From the NCBI GenBank assembly GCA_947489445.1, contig CANLDN010000008.1, positions 78,614 to 142,613 on the forward strand: DNA of 64,000 bases. The letters are read 5' to 3'. The notes under the pieces are model-generated. The model was not told the origin of the DNA, searched no databases, and saw only the letters and a list, made by a program, of their open reading frames with translations. The first letter of the stretch is position 1; the number at the start of each line of letters is the position of its first letter. This document shows, in pieces, positions 19,932 through 28,660 of this stretch. A program made the position numbers and the translations under genes. This DNA is from an uncultured Paracoccaceae bacterium (GTDB lineage: Bacteria > Pseudomonadota > Alphaproteobacteria > Rhodobacterales > Rhodobacteraceae).

Positions 19932-20969
19932 ATGACTGCCGAACGTATTGCTGCCGTCATTGGCGCGTTGCCGATGCCGGTACTTTTGATCGGCCCCGAT
20001 GAACGTGTCCGTGCGACCAACCCGCCGATGGATCGTGTGCTGGGGGCGGGTCTGGTCGGCAAGCATTACATAACCGCACTTCGCCAGCCCAGCGTCATAG
20101 ATGCAATCACTGCTGTTCGTGACGGTGCGCCTCCCGTCACGACGCGCTTTGTTGGTCGTGATGGAGCCAGAGACACAACTTACCGCGTTGTCGTGGCCCA
20201 AGCGGATGGTGACATCGTTTTATCATTCGAAGACCAGACCGCCGCTGAAGACGCCGGAAAAATGCGTCGTGATTTTGTGGCCAATGTCAGCCATGAATTG
20301 CGCACACCACTGACCGCATTGCTGGGTTTCATTGAAACCCTCAGCGGGGCGGCGCGCGATGATCCTGCGGCGCGTGATCGTTTCCTGGGCATTATGGCGC
20401 ATGAGGCGAACCGCATGACCCGGTTGGTGGATGATCTGTTATCGCTGAGCCGTGTCGAAGAAGACGAACGGGTGCGCCCCCGCGAGCATCTTGATCTGGG
20501 TGGGCTGTTGTCATCTGTCATTAAGGGGTTGGAACCGCAGGCCGAGGCAGCGGGCGTGACTGTTTCACTTGATTTGGCGGGTTCTGATGAAATGGTGCCC
20601 GGAGATTTGGGGCAATTGGTGCAGGTTTTCACAAATCTGATTGAAAACGGCATCAAATACGGCGCGGAGGGGCAGGTCGTCACGGTCACCTTGTCGCCGC
20701 GCAAACACGATGCACGGCTGCGCGGTGAAGGGGTGCAGATCACGGTGGCCGATCAAGGCGAGGGCATCCCATCGCATCATATTGCACGCCTTACCGAACG
20801 ATTTTACCGGGTTGATAACCATCGGTCCCGCGAGGTTGGCGGGACTGGATTAGGATTGGCTATTGTCAAACACATCGTCAACCGGCATCGCGGTCGTTTG
20901 TTGATCGAAAGCGAAGAGGGGCGGGGCACGGAAGTCTCTGTCTTTTTGCCCACGCAGTCGCTGTCATAA
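19932..20969 (+). CDS. phoR: phosphate regulon sensor histidine kinase PhoR (no membrane segment)
   Basis: Sensor kinase partner of PhoB, 345 residues. It has a PAS-like N-terminal domain (about residues 1-105), HisKA with phosphoacceptor His121 in VSHELRTPLTALLGF, and HATPase with N box NLIENGIKYG, G1 ADQGEGI and G2 GGTGLGLAIVKHI. No transmembrane helix is present, unlike the E. coli protein, so it should be cytoplasmic or bound through PhoU/Pst. Its last codons and stop lie within the tandem Pho box that controls pstS. Confidence 0.9.
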   Translation: MTAERIAAVIGALPMPVLLIGPDERVRATNPPMDRVLGAGLVGKHYITALRQPSVIDAITAVRDGAPPVTTRFVGRDGARDTTYRVVVAQADGDIVLSFEDQTAAEDAGKMRRDFVANVSHELRTPLTALLGFIETLSGAARDDPAARDRFLGIMAHEANRMTRLVDDLLSLSRVEEDERVRPREHLDLGGLLSSVIKGLEPQAEAAGVTVSLDLAGSDEMVPGDLGQLVQVFTNLIENGIKYGAEGQVVTVTLSPRKHDARLRGEGVQITVADQGEGIPSHHIARLTERFYRVDNHRSREVGGTGLGLAIVKHIVNRHRGRLLIESEEGRGTEVSVFLPTQSLS

Positions 20970-20989
20970 AACTTTTACATAAACGTCAC
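20961..20989 (+). promoter_or_regulatory. tandem Pho box upstream of pstS
   Basis: Three 7-base half-sites lie in phase with 4-base A/T-rich spacers: CTGTCAT (exact consensus), CTTTTAC and ACGTCAC, spaced AAAA and ATAA. An 11-base period is the PhoB-binding pattern. The first unit contains the phoR stop codon. The site lies 86-114 bases before the pstS ATG, suitable for PhoB activation of pstSCAB-phoU-phoB. Confidence 0.78.
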
Positions 20990-21074
20990 AAAAGGTTCGG
21001 GCGGTAAAAATAAACGGGCCGCAATGGTGACGCGGTTCGCGCGGCACCGATGTTTGACTGACAGGAGTGATTTG

Positions 21075-22109
21075 ATGTCGATCATGAAACTGACTGCTAC
21101 AACCGCAGCCATTGCACTGACCACAACGACAGCCTTTGCCCGTGACAACGTACAGGTTGCAGGGTCGTCCACCGTTCTGCCCTATGCCTCGATCGTGGCA
21201 GAGATATTTGGCGAAAACTTTGATTTTCCAACACCCGTTATTGAATCAGGTGGATCATCCGCCGGTTTGAAGCGGTTTTGTGAAGGTGTGGGCGCAAATA
21301 CGATTGATATCGCCAACGCATCACGCGCCATTAAACCTTCCGAGGTTGAGGCCTGCGCGGCAGCGGACGTGACAGACATTATTGAAGTACGCATTGGTTA
21401 TGACGGCATTGTCTTTGCCTCTGACATCAACGGTGAGGCCTTCGCATTCACACCCGAAGATTGGTACAAGGCGCTGGCCGCAGAGCATTTCATCGACGGT
21501 GCGTTGGTCGCCAACACCTTTGAGACCTGGGACCAGATCAACCCTGATTTCCCGGCTCAGCAGATCCAGGCATTCATTCCCGGTACCAAGCACGGCACAC
21601 GCGAAGTGTTTGAAGAAAAGGTGATCCTCGCGGGTTGTGAAGAAGGCGGTTTCTTTGAAGCGATGCTGGCTGCCGGTGTTGACGAAGACACTGCAGAAGG
21701 CAATTGCATGGCTATCCGCACTGATGGTCGGTCAGTCGATATTGATGGTGATTACACCGAAACACTGGCCCGGATTGAAGCCGATACGAATGGTATCGGT
21801 GTCTTTGGTTTGTCATTCTATGAGAACAACACAAACAAGCTGCAAGTTGCACCGATGTCGGGCGTTGTTCCGACAACAGACAGCATTGCATCAGGTGATT
21901 ATCCTGTCTCGCGCCCGCTGTATTTTTACATCAAGGCGGCCCATATCGGCGTGATCCCCGGTGTAAAGGAATTCGCCGAGTTCTTCGTATCTGACGATAT
22001 CGCAGGCCCTGACGGCCCGTTGGCTGAGTACGGTTTGGTGTCTGACCCTGAGCTGATTGACGTTCAGGACACGGTCGCCAATGAAATGGTGATGGGTTCG
22101 GGCACCTGA
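21075..22109 (+). CDS. pstS: phosphate ABC transporter substrate-binding protein PstS
   Basis: Periplasmic phosphate-binding protein, 344 residues. A signal peptide occupies about residues 1-23, cleaved after AFA. The phosphate-site loops of the PstS family are visible: VAGSSTVLPYA, ESGGSSAGLKRFCEG and DIANASRAIK near the N-terminus, then GTKHGTREVFEEKVI. The ATG at 21075 follows AGGAGTGATTTG; the longer frame starting at 21024 has no site and no signal. It is first in the operon, followed by a strong hairpin. Confidence 0.95.
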   Translation: MSIMKLTATTAAIALTTTTAFARDNVQVAGSSTVLPYASIVAEIFGENFDFPTPVIESGGSSAGLKRFCEGVGANTIDIANASRAIKPSEVEACAAADVTDIIEVRIGYDGIVFASDINGEAFAFTPEDWYKALAAEHFIDGALVANTFETWDQINPDFPAQQIQAFIPGTKHGTREVFEEKVILAGCEEGGFFEAMLAAGVDEDTAEGNCMAIRTDGRSVDIDGDYTETLARIEADTNGIGVFGLSFYENNTNKLQVAPMSGVVPTTDSIASGDYPVSRPLYFYIKAAHIGVIPGVKEFAEFFVSDDIAGPDGPLAEYGLVSDPELIDVQDTVANEMVMGSGT

Positions 22110-22123
22110 GCCAGACAATATCG

Positions 22124-22150
22124 CAAGAGGCGCGGCTGCCGCGCCTCTTG
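22124..22150 (+). terminator. intercistronic hairpin after pstS
   Basis: CAAGAGGCGCGG pairs perfectly with CCGCGCCTCTTG over 12 bp with a 3-base loop, 14 bases after the pstS stop and 26 before pstC. Only a weak T-rich tail (TTCT) follows. It probably acts as a partial terminator or mRNA-end stabiliser that raises PstS over the membrane components. Confidence 0.75.
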
Positions 22151-22175
22151 TTCTACTGAATAACTGGATGTTGCC

Positions 22176-23378
22176 ATGCAGTCGCTGACGACCCTGCTTT
22201 TTGTGATCCTTGCATTGGCCGTCGCAGGCTATTTCCTGGCCAAATCCCGCGCGTTGCAGGTTGCAGGCGGTGATATCCGGGGTCTTGTCTCGCTTCCCAG
22301 TCAACATGCGCTGAATACGGTCTTGTCGACCGTGATCCCGCCACTGGCAGCCATCCTGCTCATCTCGCTCTATCTGCGGCTGACGGATGGTAATGGATCA
22401 TGGTTTTTTACACTGGTCGTCATTGGATTAGCCGTGACCGGAATGGCCCTGTCGCTTATCGGTATCAAGCAACAGGCCCGCGCCCGCACATTTGCGGAAC
22501 GCTGGATCATGGGATTGCTGATCTTTGCGTCGACAATCGCGATCATGACCACGGTCGGCATCGTTTTGTCGATGTTGTCCGAGACGATCAATTTCTTCGG
22601 CCAATATGATTGGCGGCGTTTCTTCTTTTCCACGGAATTCACCCCGCGCTTTCAAGGCGATTCTGAATTGGGCATCCTGCCACTGCTGTGGGGGACGCTC
22701 TATGTCAGCTTCATCGCGCTGAGCTTTGCAGTGCCTATTGGCCTTTTTGCGGCGATATACCTGTCGGAATATGCCGGGCATCGCCTGCGGTCGGTTGCAA
22801 AGCCAGCGATTGAGGTTCTGGCAGGTATCCCGACCATTGTTTACGGGTTGTTTGCGCTGTTTATCGTGGGCCCCGGTTTGCGCGATTATTTTGCCCAGCC
22901 CATGGGGTTTGGCGATAGCGCGATTTCTGTGATGACCGCAGGCCTTGTGATGGGGATCATGTTGATCCCTTTCGTCAGCTCGCTGTCGGATGATATTATC
23001 AATGCCGTTCCACAGTCGATGCGTGATGGATCGCTTGGGTTGGGGGCAACCAAGTCTGAAACAATCCGGCAGGTTGTGATCCCGGCCGCATTGCCGGGGA
23101 TTATTGGTGCGGGTCTTTTGGCGACGTCACGTGCCATTGGTGAAACGATGATTGTGGTGTTGGGGGCGGGTGCGGCGGCAAAGCTATCGCTGAACCCGTT
23201 CGAGGCGATGACGACTGTCACCGTCAAGATTGTCAGTCAGTTGACCGGTGATACGGATTTCGCCAGCCCCGAAACCTTGGTGGCCTTTGCCCTTGGTCTG
23301 ACCTTGTTTGTGATCACGTTGGGTTTGAATGTCTTTGCGCTTTACATCGTGCGCAAATATCGGGAGCAGTACGAATGA
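22176..23378 (+). CDS. pstC: phosphate ABC transporter permease PstC
   Basis: Inner-membrane permease, 400 residues, with an extended N-terminal region (DUF3708-like) before the conventional six-helix permease. The permease core shows PIGLFAAIYLSEYA, EVLAGIPTIVYGLFAL and the EAA loop SMRDGSLGLGATKSETIRQV. The stop overlaps the pstA start (ATGA). Confidence 0.94.
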   Translation: MQSLTTLLFVILALAVAGYFLAKSRALQVAGGDIRGLVSLPSQHALNTVLSTVIPPLAAILLISLYLRLTDGNGSWFFTLVVIGLAVTGMALSLIGIKQQARARTFAERWIMGLLIFASTIAIMTTVGIVLSMLSETINFFGQYDWRRFFFSTEFTPRFQGDSELGILPLLWGTLYVSFIALSFAVPIGLFAAIYLSEYAGHRLRSVAKPAIEVLAGIPTIVYGLFALFIVGPGLRDYFAQPMGFGDSAISVMTAGLVMGIMLIPFVSSLSDDIINAVPQSMRDGSLGLGATKSETIRQVVIPAALPGIIGAGLLATSRAIGETMIVVLGAGAAAKLSLNPFEAMTTVTVKIVSQLTGDTDFASPETLVAFALGLTLFVITLGLNVFALYIVRKYREQYE

Positions 23379-24694
23379 AGACCTCGCTTCTGACGCTTGA
23401 TGCGCGCACCAAGAAACGCAACGCGGCCGAGGCGCGATTCAAGGCTTATGGGCTATCTGCGATTTTTGTCGCGATGTTCGCGCTGTTGATCCTGCTCACA
23501 TCGGTTGTGTCCAATGGTCTCAGTTCGTTCCAGCAAACATTCATCACGCTTGAGGTGGCACTGCCTGAAGACAAGTTGGATAAATCCGGAGTGCGGGATT
23601 TGGCTGTGATGTCACGTGTCACCACGATTGGGTATGCGCCAGTTCTGCGTGATGCCCTGCTGGCGAAACTTGATGCGCTGGATATCGAAAACCCGCTGTC
23701 GAACCGCGATTTGGGCAATCTGATATCAAAGCAATCGGCGGCGACCGTCCGCGACCGCGTATTAGCAAACCCCGATCTGGTCGGGCAGACAGTCACCTTT
23801 GATTTGCTCGCCTCTGGCCGTATCGATGGTTATTTCAAAGGCGCTGTGACGATGGAAAGCGCAGCACTTGATGGCAATACCTCGCCCGAGGCGCTGACGA
23901 TCGCGCAGGCGCTGGCTGATGTGGGTGTGATCGAGACCAAGTTTAACTGGAACTTCTTTGTCTGGCCTGATGCGTCGGTGCAGCGACCAGAAGCGGCAGG
24001 GCTTGGCGTTGCGATCCTTGGGTCCCTTTACATGATGATTGTCGTGCTGGTGCTGGCGCTGCCGATTGGTGTCGCCTCTTCGATCTATCTGGAGGAATTC
24101 GCACCTAAAAACCGCTGGACCGATCTGATTGAGGTCAACATTTCGAACCTCGCGGCGGTGCCGTCGATTGTGTACGGGATACTGGGGCTCGCGATCTTTA
24201 TCAATTTCATGGAGTTTAACCAATCATCGCCGCTGGTGGGCGGTTTGGTCCTGACGTTAATGACGCTGCCGACCATTATCATATCGACCCGTGCGGCGCT
24301 GAAATCGGTGCCGCCATCGATCCGTGATGCTGCATTGGGCGTTGGCGCGTCCAAGATGCAATCGGTGTTTCACCATGTTTTGCCGCTGGCCGCACCTGGC
24401 ATTTTGACGGGCACGATCATCGGTCTGGCGCAGGCGTTGGGGGAAACGGCACCACTTTTGTTGATTGGCATGGTGGCCTTTGTGCGCGAATATCCTGCGG
24501 CCTATACACCTGAGGCGGGCCTGTTTGGCGAAGCCGCAACGGCCCTGCCGGTGCAGGTATTTAACTGGACACAGCGGTCCGATCCTGCGTTCTTTGAACG
24601 GGCCTTCGGGGCCGTGATTACGCTGCTTGTGTTCCTTTTGATCATGAATGCGGTCGCGATTTATCTGCGTCGCCGCTTTGAACGGCGCTGGTAG
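23375..24694 (+). CDS. pstA: phosphate ABC transporter permease PstA
   Basis: Second Pst permease, 439 residues. Its N-terminal third is a periplasmic insertion (DUF3333-type, between the first helix near residues 28-48 and the permease core near residue 205), common in alphaproteobacteria and absent from E. coli PstA. The core shows PIGVASSIYLEEFAP, NLAAVPSIVYGILGL and the EAA loop SIRDAALGVGASKMQSVFHHV. It is followed 12 bases later by pstB. Confidence 0.94.
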   Translation: MKTSLLTLDARTKKRNAAEARFKAYGLSAIFVAMFALLILLTSVVSNGLSSFQQTFITLEVALPEDKLDKSGVRDLAVMSRVTTIGYAPVLRDALLAKLDALDIENPLSNRDLGNLISKQSAATVRDRVLANPDLVGQTVTFDLLASGRIDGYFKGAVTMESAALDGNTSPEALTIAQALADVGVIETKFNWNFFVWPDASVQRPEAAGLGVAILGSLYMMIVVLVLALPIGVASSIYLEEFAPKNRWTDLIEVNISNLAAVPSIVYGILGLAIFINFMEFNQSSPLVGGLVLTLMTLPTIIISTRAALKSVPPSIRDAALGVGASKMQSVFHHVLPLAAPGILTGTIIGLAQALGETAPLLLIGMVAFVREYPAAYTPEAGLFGEAATALPVQVFNWTQRSDPAFFERAFGAVITLLVFLLIMNAVAIYLRRRFERRW

Positions 24695-24706
24695 AGGAGA
24701 GCGGTT

Positions 24707-25507
24707 ATGGAAGATTTGACACAGATGGATCGTGCGATGAGTACCCAGCAGGATATCAAGATCAGCGCCAAGAACGTGCAGGTTTATTACGACAAAAACC
24801 ACGCGATCAAAGACGTGAACGTTGAGATTGCGGACAAAACCGTGACCGCATTCATCGGTCCTTCCGGCTGTGGTAAATCCACTTTCTTGCGCTGTATCAA
24901 TCGCATGAACGACACAATTGATATCTGCCGGGTCGAAGGGGATATCCGGATTGACGGCGAGGATATCTATGACCCCAAGGTCGATCCGGTGCAGCTACGC
25001 GCCAAGGTGGGCATGGTGTTTCAAAAGCCCAACCCCTTTCCCAAGTCGATTTATGACAATGTGGCTTACGGCCCCAAGATACATGGGTTGTCGCGCAACA
25101 AGGCCGAACTTGATGAAATCGTTGAGAAATCTTTGCGCAAGGCGGCCCTATGGAACGAAGCCAAGGATCGTTTGGATGCGCCAGGAACGGGATTGTCTGG
25201 CGGTCAGCAGCAGCGATTGTGCATTGCCCGCGCGATTGCGACAGCGCCGGAAGTATTGTTGATGGATGAACCCTGTTCGGCGCTTGACCCGATTGCGACG
25301 GCGCAGGTTGAGGAGTTGATCGACGAGCTGCGCCAGAGCTATTCCGTTGTTATTGTTACACATTCCATGCAGCAGGCAGCACGTGTCAGTCAAAAGACCG
25401 CGTTCTTCCATCTGGGCAATCTGGTGGAATACGATGATACTGACAAGATTTTCACCAATCCCGAGGACCCGCGGACGGAAAGCTATATTTCCGGTCGGAT
25501 CGGGTAA
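24707..25507 (+). CDS. pstB: phosphate ABC transporter ATP-binding protein PstB
   Basis: ATPase of the Pst importer, 266 residues: Walker [10 protein letters not shown], the PstB-typical [10 protein letters not shown], signature LSGGQQQRL, Walker [14 protein letters not shown] and H-loop VTHSMQQA. A strong ribosome-binding site GAGGAG precedes the ATG. The operon order and short gap to phoU are as in other phosphate regulons. Confidence 0.97.
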   Translation: MEDLTQMDRAMSTQQDIKISAKNVQVYYDKNHAIKDVNVEIADKTVTAFIGPSGCGKSTFLRCINRMNDTIDICRVEGDIRIDGEDIYDPKVDPVQLRAKVGMVFQKPNPFPKSIYDNVAYGPKIHGLSRNKAELDEIVEKSLRKAALWNEAKDRLDAPGTGLSGGQQQRLCIARAIATAPEVLLMDEPCSALDPIATAQVEELIDELRQSYSVVIVTHSMQQAARVSQKTAFFHLGNLVEYDDTDKIFTNPEDPRTESYISGRIG

Positions 25508-25518
25508 GGAGCCACGCG

Positions 25519-26226
25519 ATGAACGAACATATTTCATCTGCCTATGACCGTGATCTCGAAGCGATCACAACACTGATCATGACCATGGGCGGATTGGTCG
25601 AAGACGCCATTTTGAAGGCGGTGAAGTCTTTGTCAGACCGTGATGTCGAACTGGCCGAAGTGGTCAAAAAGGGCGATAAGGCGGTCGATGCGCTGGAAAT
25701 CCAGATTAACGAAGAGGCTGCGCGCACAATCGCCCTAAGGGCACCTGTTTCCAAGGACTTGCGGTCCATTCTTACAGTGCTTCGATTGGCGGCATCGCTG
25801 GAGCGGATCGGCGATTATGCCAAGAATATCGCCAAACGCACCAGCGTTCTGGTCGAGATGAACCCGGTCAGCGGTGCCGATACTGCCTTGCGCCGGATGG
25901 CCCGCGAAGTGGAGCAGATGTTGAAAGACACGCTTGATGCTTATGTGCGCGGTGACGCCGAACTGGCCGAGGATGTCCGCCAGCGCGACCAGGAAGTGGA
26001 TCAGATGTATAATGCGCTGTTCCGCGAATTCCTCACCTTCATGATGGAAGACCCGCGCAATATCACCGCCTGTATGCATCTGCATTTCATGGCGAAGAAT
26101 ATCGAACGCATGGGCGATCTGACGACCAATATGGCCGAACAGGTCATCTATCTGGTCACGGGCGAAATGCCCGATGAGGCCCGGCCCAAAAGCGATAAAA
26201 CCGCCTATGTGACGGATGCGAGTTAG
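25519..26226 (+). CDS. phoU: phosphate transport regulator PhoU
   Basis: Helical-bundle protein of 235 residues that links Pst to PhoR and represses the regulon when phosphate is ample. Two PhoU repeats are seen, each with the metal-cluster helices (GDKAVDALEIQINEEAART in the first; RQRDQEVDQMYNALFRE in the second) and the ERIGDYAKNIAKR / IERMGDLTTNMAE motifs. phoB follows after 5 bases. Confidence 0.96.
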   Translation: MNEHISSAYDRDLEAITTLIMTMGGLVEDAILKAVKSLSDRDVELAEVVKKGDKAVDALEIQINEEAARTIALRAPVSKDLRSILTVLRLAASLERIGDYAKNIAKRTSVLVEMNPVSGADTALRRMAREVEQMLKDTLDAYVRGDAELAEDVRQRDQEVDQMYNALFREFLTFMMEDPRNITACMHLHFMAKNIERMGDLTTNMAEQVIYLVTGEMPDEARPKSDKTAYVTDAS

Positions 26227-26231
26227 CGGAT

Positions 26232-26918
26232 ATGGCACAGCAACCCCATGTTCTTGTTGTCGAAGATGAACCGGCCCAACGCGAGGTGCTGGCCTATAAT
26301 CTGGAAGCCGAAGGGTTCCGGGTGACCCGCGCGGAAAATGGTGAAGAGGGTCTTCTTTGTGTGGATGAGGATGCGCCTGATGTGATCGTTCTGGATTGGA
26401 TGATGCCGCATTTATCGGGGATCGAGGTGTGCCGTCGGTTGAAGATCAAGCCGGAAACCAGACCTATTCCGATCATTATGCTGTCCGCGCGTTCAGAAGA
26501 GGTTGATAAGGTGCGCGGTCTGGAAACAGGCGCAGATGATTACGTTGTCAAACCCTATTCGGTGTCCGAGTTAATGGCGCGTGTGCGAACGCAGTTGCGC
26601 CGCGTGCGCCCGGCCACGGTGGGGCAGATCCTGACATATGAGGACATCACCCTGGACGCAGAAACGCACCGCGTCACACGGGCCGAAAACCCCTTGAAAT
26701 TAGGGCCGACGGAGTTTCGTCTTTTGACGACATTCATGGAAAAACCGGGTCGCGTGTGGTCGCGTGATATGCTGTTGGACCGGGTTTGGGGGCGCGATAT
26801 CTATGTCGATACGCGGACGGTGGATGTGCATGTGGGTCGCTTGCGCAAGGTGCTGACGCAGCATGGCGGCAGCGATCCGGTGCGCACGGTGCGCGGTGCG
26901 GGATACGCGCTGGGTTAA
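26232..26918 (+). CDS. phoB: phosphate regulon response regulator PhoB
   Basis: OmpR-type regulator of 228 residues. The receiver domain has the acidic pocket EDEP, phosphoacceptor Asp55 in VIVLDWMMP and KPYS with the conserved Lys. The C-terminal winged helix carries LGPTEFRLLTTFMEKPGRVW and DVHVGRLRKVL. It is encoded at the end of the operon it would control, which closes a positive loop through the Pho box at 20961. Confidence 0.94.
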   Translation: MAQQPHVLVVEDEPAQREVLAYNLEAEGFRVTRAENGEEGLLCVDEDAPDVIVLDWMMPHLSGIEVCRRLKIKPETRPIPIIMLSARSEEVDKVRGLETGADDYVVKPYSVSELMARVRTQLRRVRPATVGQILTYEDITLDAETHRVTRAENPLKLGPTEFRLLTTFMEKPGRVWSRDMLLDRVWGRDIYVDTRTVDVHVGRLRKVLTQHGGSDPVRTVRGAGYALG

Positions 26919-27000
26919 TGCGCCGCACGGCGTGACCGCCGGGTCGTTCCGGATTTTGACGGAAATGTCTTAAAAGCCAGCGTTTGCGCTGTTTTCCCCG

Positions 27001-27044
27001 ATGCAGAACCTATGCAGAAACCATGCGCAAACCATGCGCATGAT
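27001..27044. repeat. four tandem 11-bp repeats
   Basis: Four consecutive 11-base units start with ATGC; the second is ATGCAGAAACC, the third differs from it by two bases, and the first and fourth diverge only at the 3' end. They lie in the 182-base gap between the convergent phoB and gnd genes. The 11-base period equals that of Pho boxes, but the half-sites do not match CTGTCAT well. Confidence 0.75.
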
Positions 27045-27100
27045 CATATGGTCCGGTGCATGGTGAATGCAGCGTCCGGTGCCCCGCGTTAACCATTGGT

Positions 27101-28501
27101 TCAGTCGCCCCATGGCCCGTGATGGCCGCTGCCGCCGTCAATACGTTCAAACCCATGCGCGCCAAAGAAATCCCGTTGACCCTGGATCATGTTGGCGGTG
27201 CCGCGTTCCGTGCGCATGGCGTCGAAATAAGCGAGACCTGATGACAGCGCCGGTGTGGCGATGCCGTGCAGTGCGGCTTGCGCCACGACCCGGCGCAGGT
27301 CGTCATGGTTGGATTTCAGCAAGTCGGTGAATTTGGGCGCGAACATCAGGTTACGGTCTGCATCATCTCCAAGTGCGGAGGCCATATCATCAAGCATCGC
27401 AGAGCGGATAATGCAGCCAGCCCGCCAGACCTTGGCGATTTCGGGCAGGGGCAGCGCCCAGCCGAATTCATCGGATGCTTTTGCAATCATCCCAAAGCCT
27501 TGCGCGTAGCAAAGGATTTTGCCCGCCATCAGCGCCCCTTCGAGCGTGTCCAGTGACATGTTGTCATGGGGGATATGATGGGGGGCCGCGCCGAACAGCG
27601 CCTCGCCTGCGGCCCGGGTTTCTTTTTGTGATGACAGGTTGCGCGCGACAACTGCGGCCTCGATCGCGGGGATAGGGGCGGCCAGATGCTGTGCCTCGAT
27701 CACGGTCCAGCGCCCGGTGCCTTTTTGCCCGGCTGCATCGACGATCACGTCGAGCATCGGTTGGCCGGTTTTGGGATCGGTGGCTGCGGCTACCTTGCCC
27801 GAGATTTCAATGAGGTAGCTTTGCAGTGGTCCCTTGTCCCATGTCGCAAAGGTGTCACCGATGGCGGTATTATCCATGCCGAGACCATCGCGCATGATCC
27901 CGTAAACCTCTGCGATCATTTGCATATCAGCGTATTCGATGCCGTTATGCACCGCCTTGACGAAGTGACCGGCGCCTTCTTCACCCATCCATGTCGCGCA
28001 GGCGGTTCCGTCATGTTTGGCTGCGATGGCAGTCAGGATTGGCGCGACCCGGTCCCAATGGTCCCGTTTGCCGCCGCCCATGATGGAGGGGCCGAAGCGT
28101 GCCCCTTCTTCGCCGCCGGATACACCGATCCCGAGGAAGGGCAAGTCGCCTGCGTCGCGGGCGCGCCGGTTGGTGTCGTGGAAATTAGCGTTGCCCGCGT
28201 CGATGATCAGGTCATCATCATCCAGCAGCGGGCGCAGGGCATCGATCTGGTCATCGACCGCCTGCCCGGCAGGGACCATCAGGATGATGGCGCGGGGTTT
28301 GGCGATAGCCTGCACGAGGGCTTCCAGCGTGTCGGTGGGGGTGATCCGCGCGGCCAGATCGCCCGCGGTGTCGTGGAATTTGTGGGTTGTGGCTGTGGTT
28401 CGGTTCCAGACAGCGATGTCAAAGCCGTTATCCGCGATGTTCAGCGCCAATGCAGCACCCATGGTGCCAAGGCCGATCAGGCCAATCTGTGCTTTGCTCA
28501 T
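27101..28501 (-). CDS. gnd: NADP-dependent 6-phosphogluconate dehydrogenase, decarboxylating
   Basis: Oxidative pentose-phosphate enzyme converting 6-phosphogluconate to ribulose 5-phosphate with CO2 release. It has 466 residues, the full length. The Rossmann motif GLIGLGTMGAALALN, substrate site GVSGGEEGARFGPSIM and catalytic KAVHNGIEYADMQ are intact, as is the C-terminal RDFFGAHGFERIDG. It stands alone on the minus strand and marks the last clearly housekeeping gene before the accessory region. Confidence 0.95.
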   Translation of the reverse strand: MSKAQIGLIGLGTMGAALALNIADNGFDIAVWNRTTATTHKFHDTAGDLAARITPTDTLEALVQAIAKPRAIILMVPAGQAVDDQIDALRPLLDDDDLIIDAGNANFHDTNRRARDAGDLPFLGIGVSGGEEGARFGPSIMGGGKRDHWDRVAPILTAIAAKHDGTACATWMGEEGAGHFVKAVHNGIEYADMQMIAEVYGIMRDGLGMDNTAIGDTFATWDKGPLQSYLIEISGKVAAATDPKTGQPMLDVIVDAAGQKGTGRWTVIEAQHLAAPIPAIEAAVVARNLSSQKETRAAGEALFGAAPHHIPHDNMSLDTLEGALMAGKILCYAQGFGMIAKASDEFGWALPLPEIAKVWRAGCIIRSAMLDDMASALGDDADRNLMFAPKFTDLLKSNHDDLRRVVAQAALHGIATPALSSGLAYFDAMRTERGTANMIQGQRDFFGAHGFERIDGGSGHHGPWGD

Positions 28502-28574
28502 GTCTGGGGGGTCCTTGGGTGGGATTGATTTGCATCGATATAGGCTGTTCGTTCGGGGATGGAAACGGGGTGAT

Positions 28575-28590
28575 GTCAGGAATACCTGAC
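28575..28590. promoter_or_regulatory. palindrome upstream of the ketosynthase operon, possible operator
   Basis: GTCAGGAATACCTGAC is a perfect 6+6 inverted repeat around a 4-base centre. It lies 71 bases before the ketosynthase start at 28661, in the 159-base gap divergent from gnd. The symmetry suits a dimeric regulator, but no family is assigned. Confidence 0.4.
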
Positions 28591-28660
28591 CTTTGGCGGG
28601 TTGCTATTTGCAAAAACATGAGCAATGTTCATGAATGAGTACAGGAATGTGGTGTTACGG

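Noticed and set aside
27001..27044. CRISPR array or Pho box
   Set aside because: Units are 11 bases with no spacers, so not CRISPR; half-sites do not fit the PhoB consensus.
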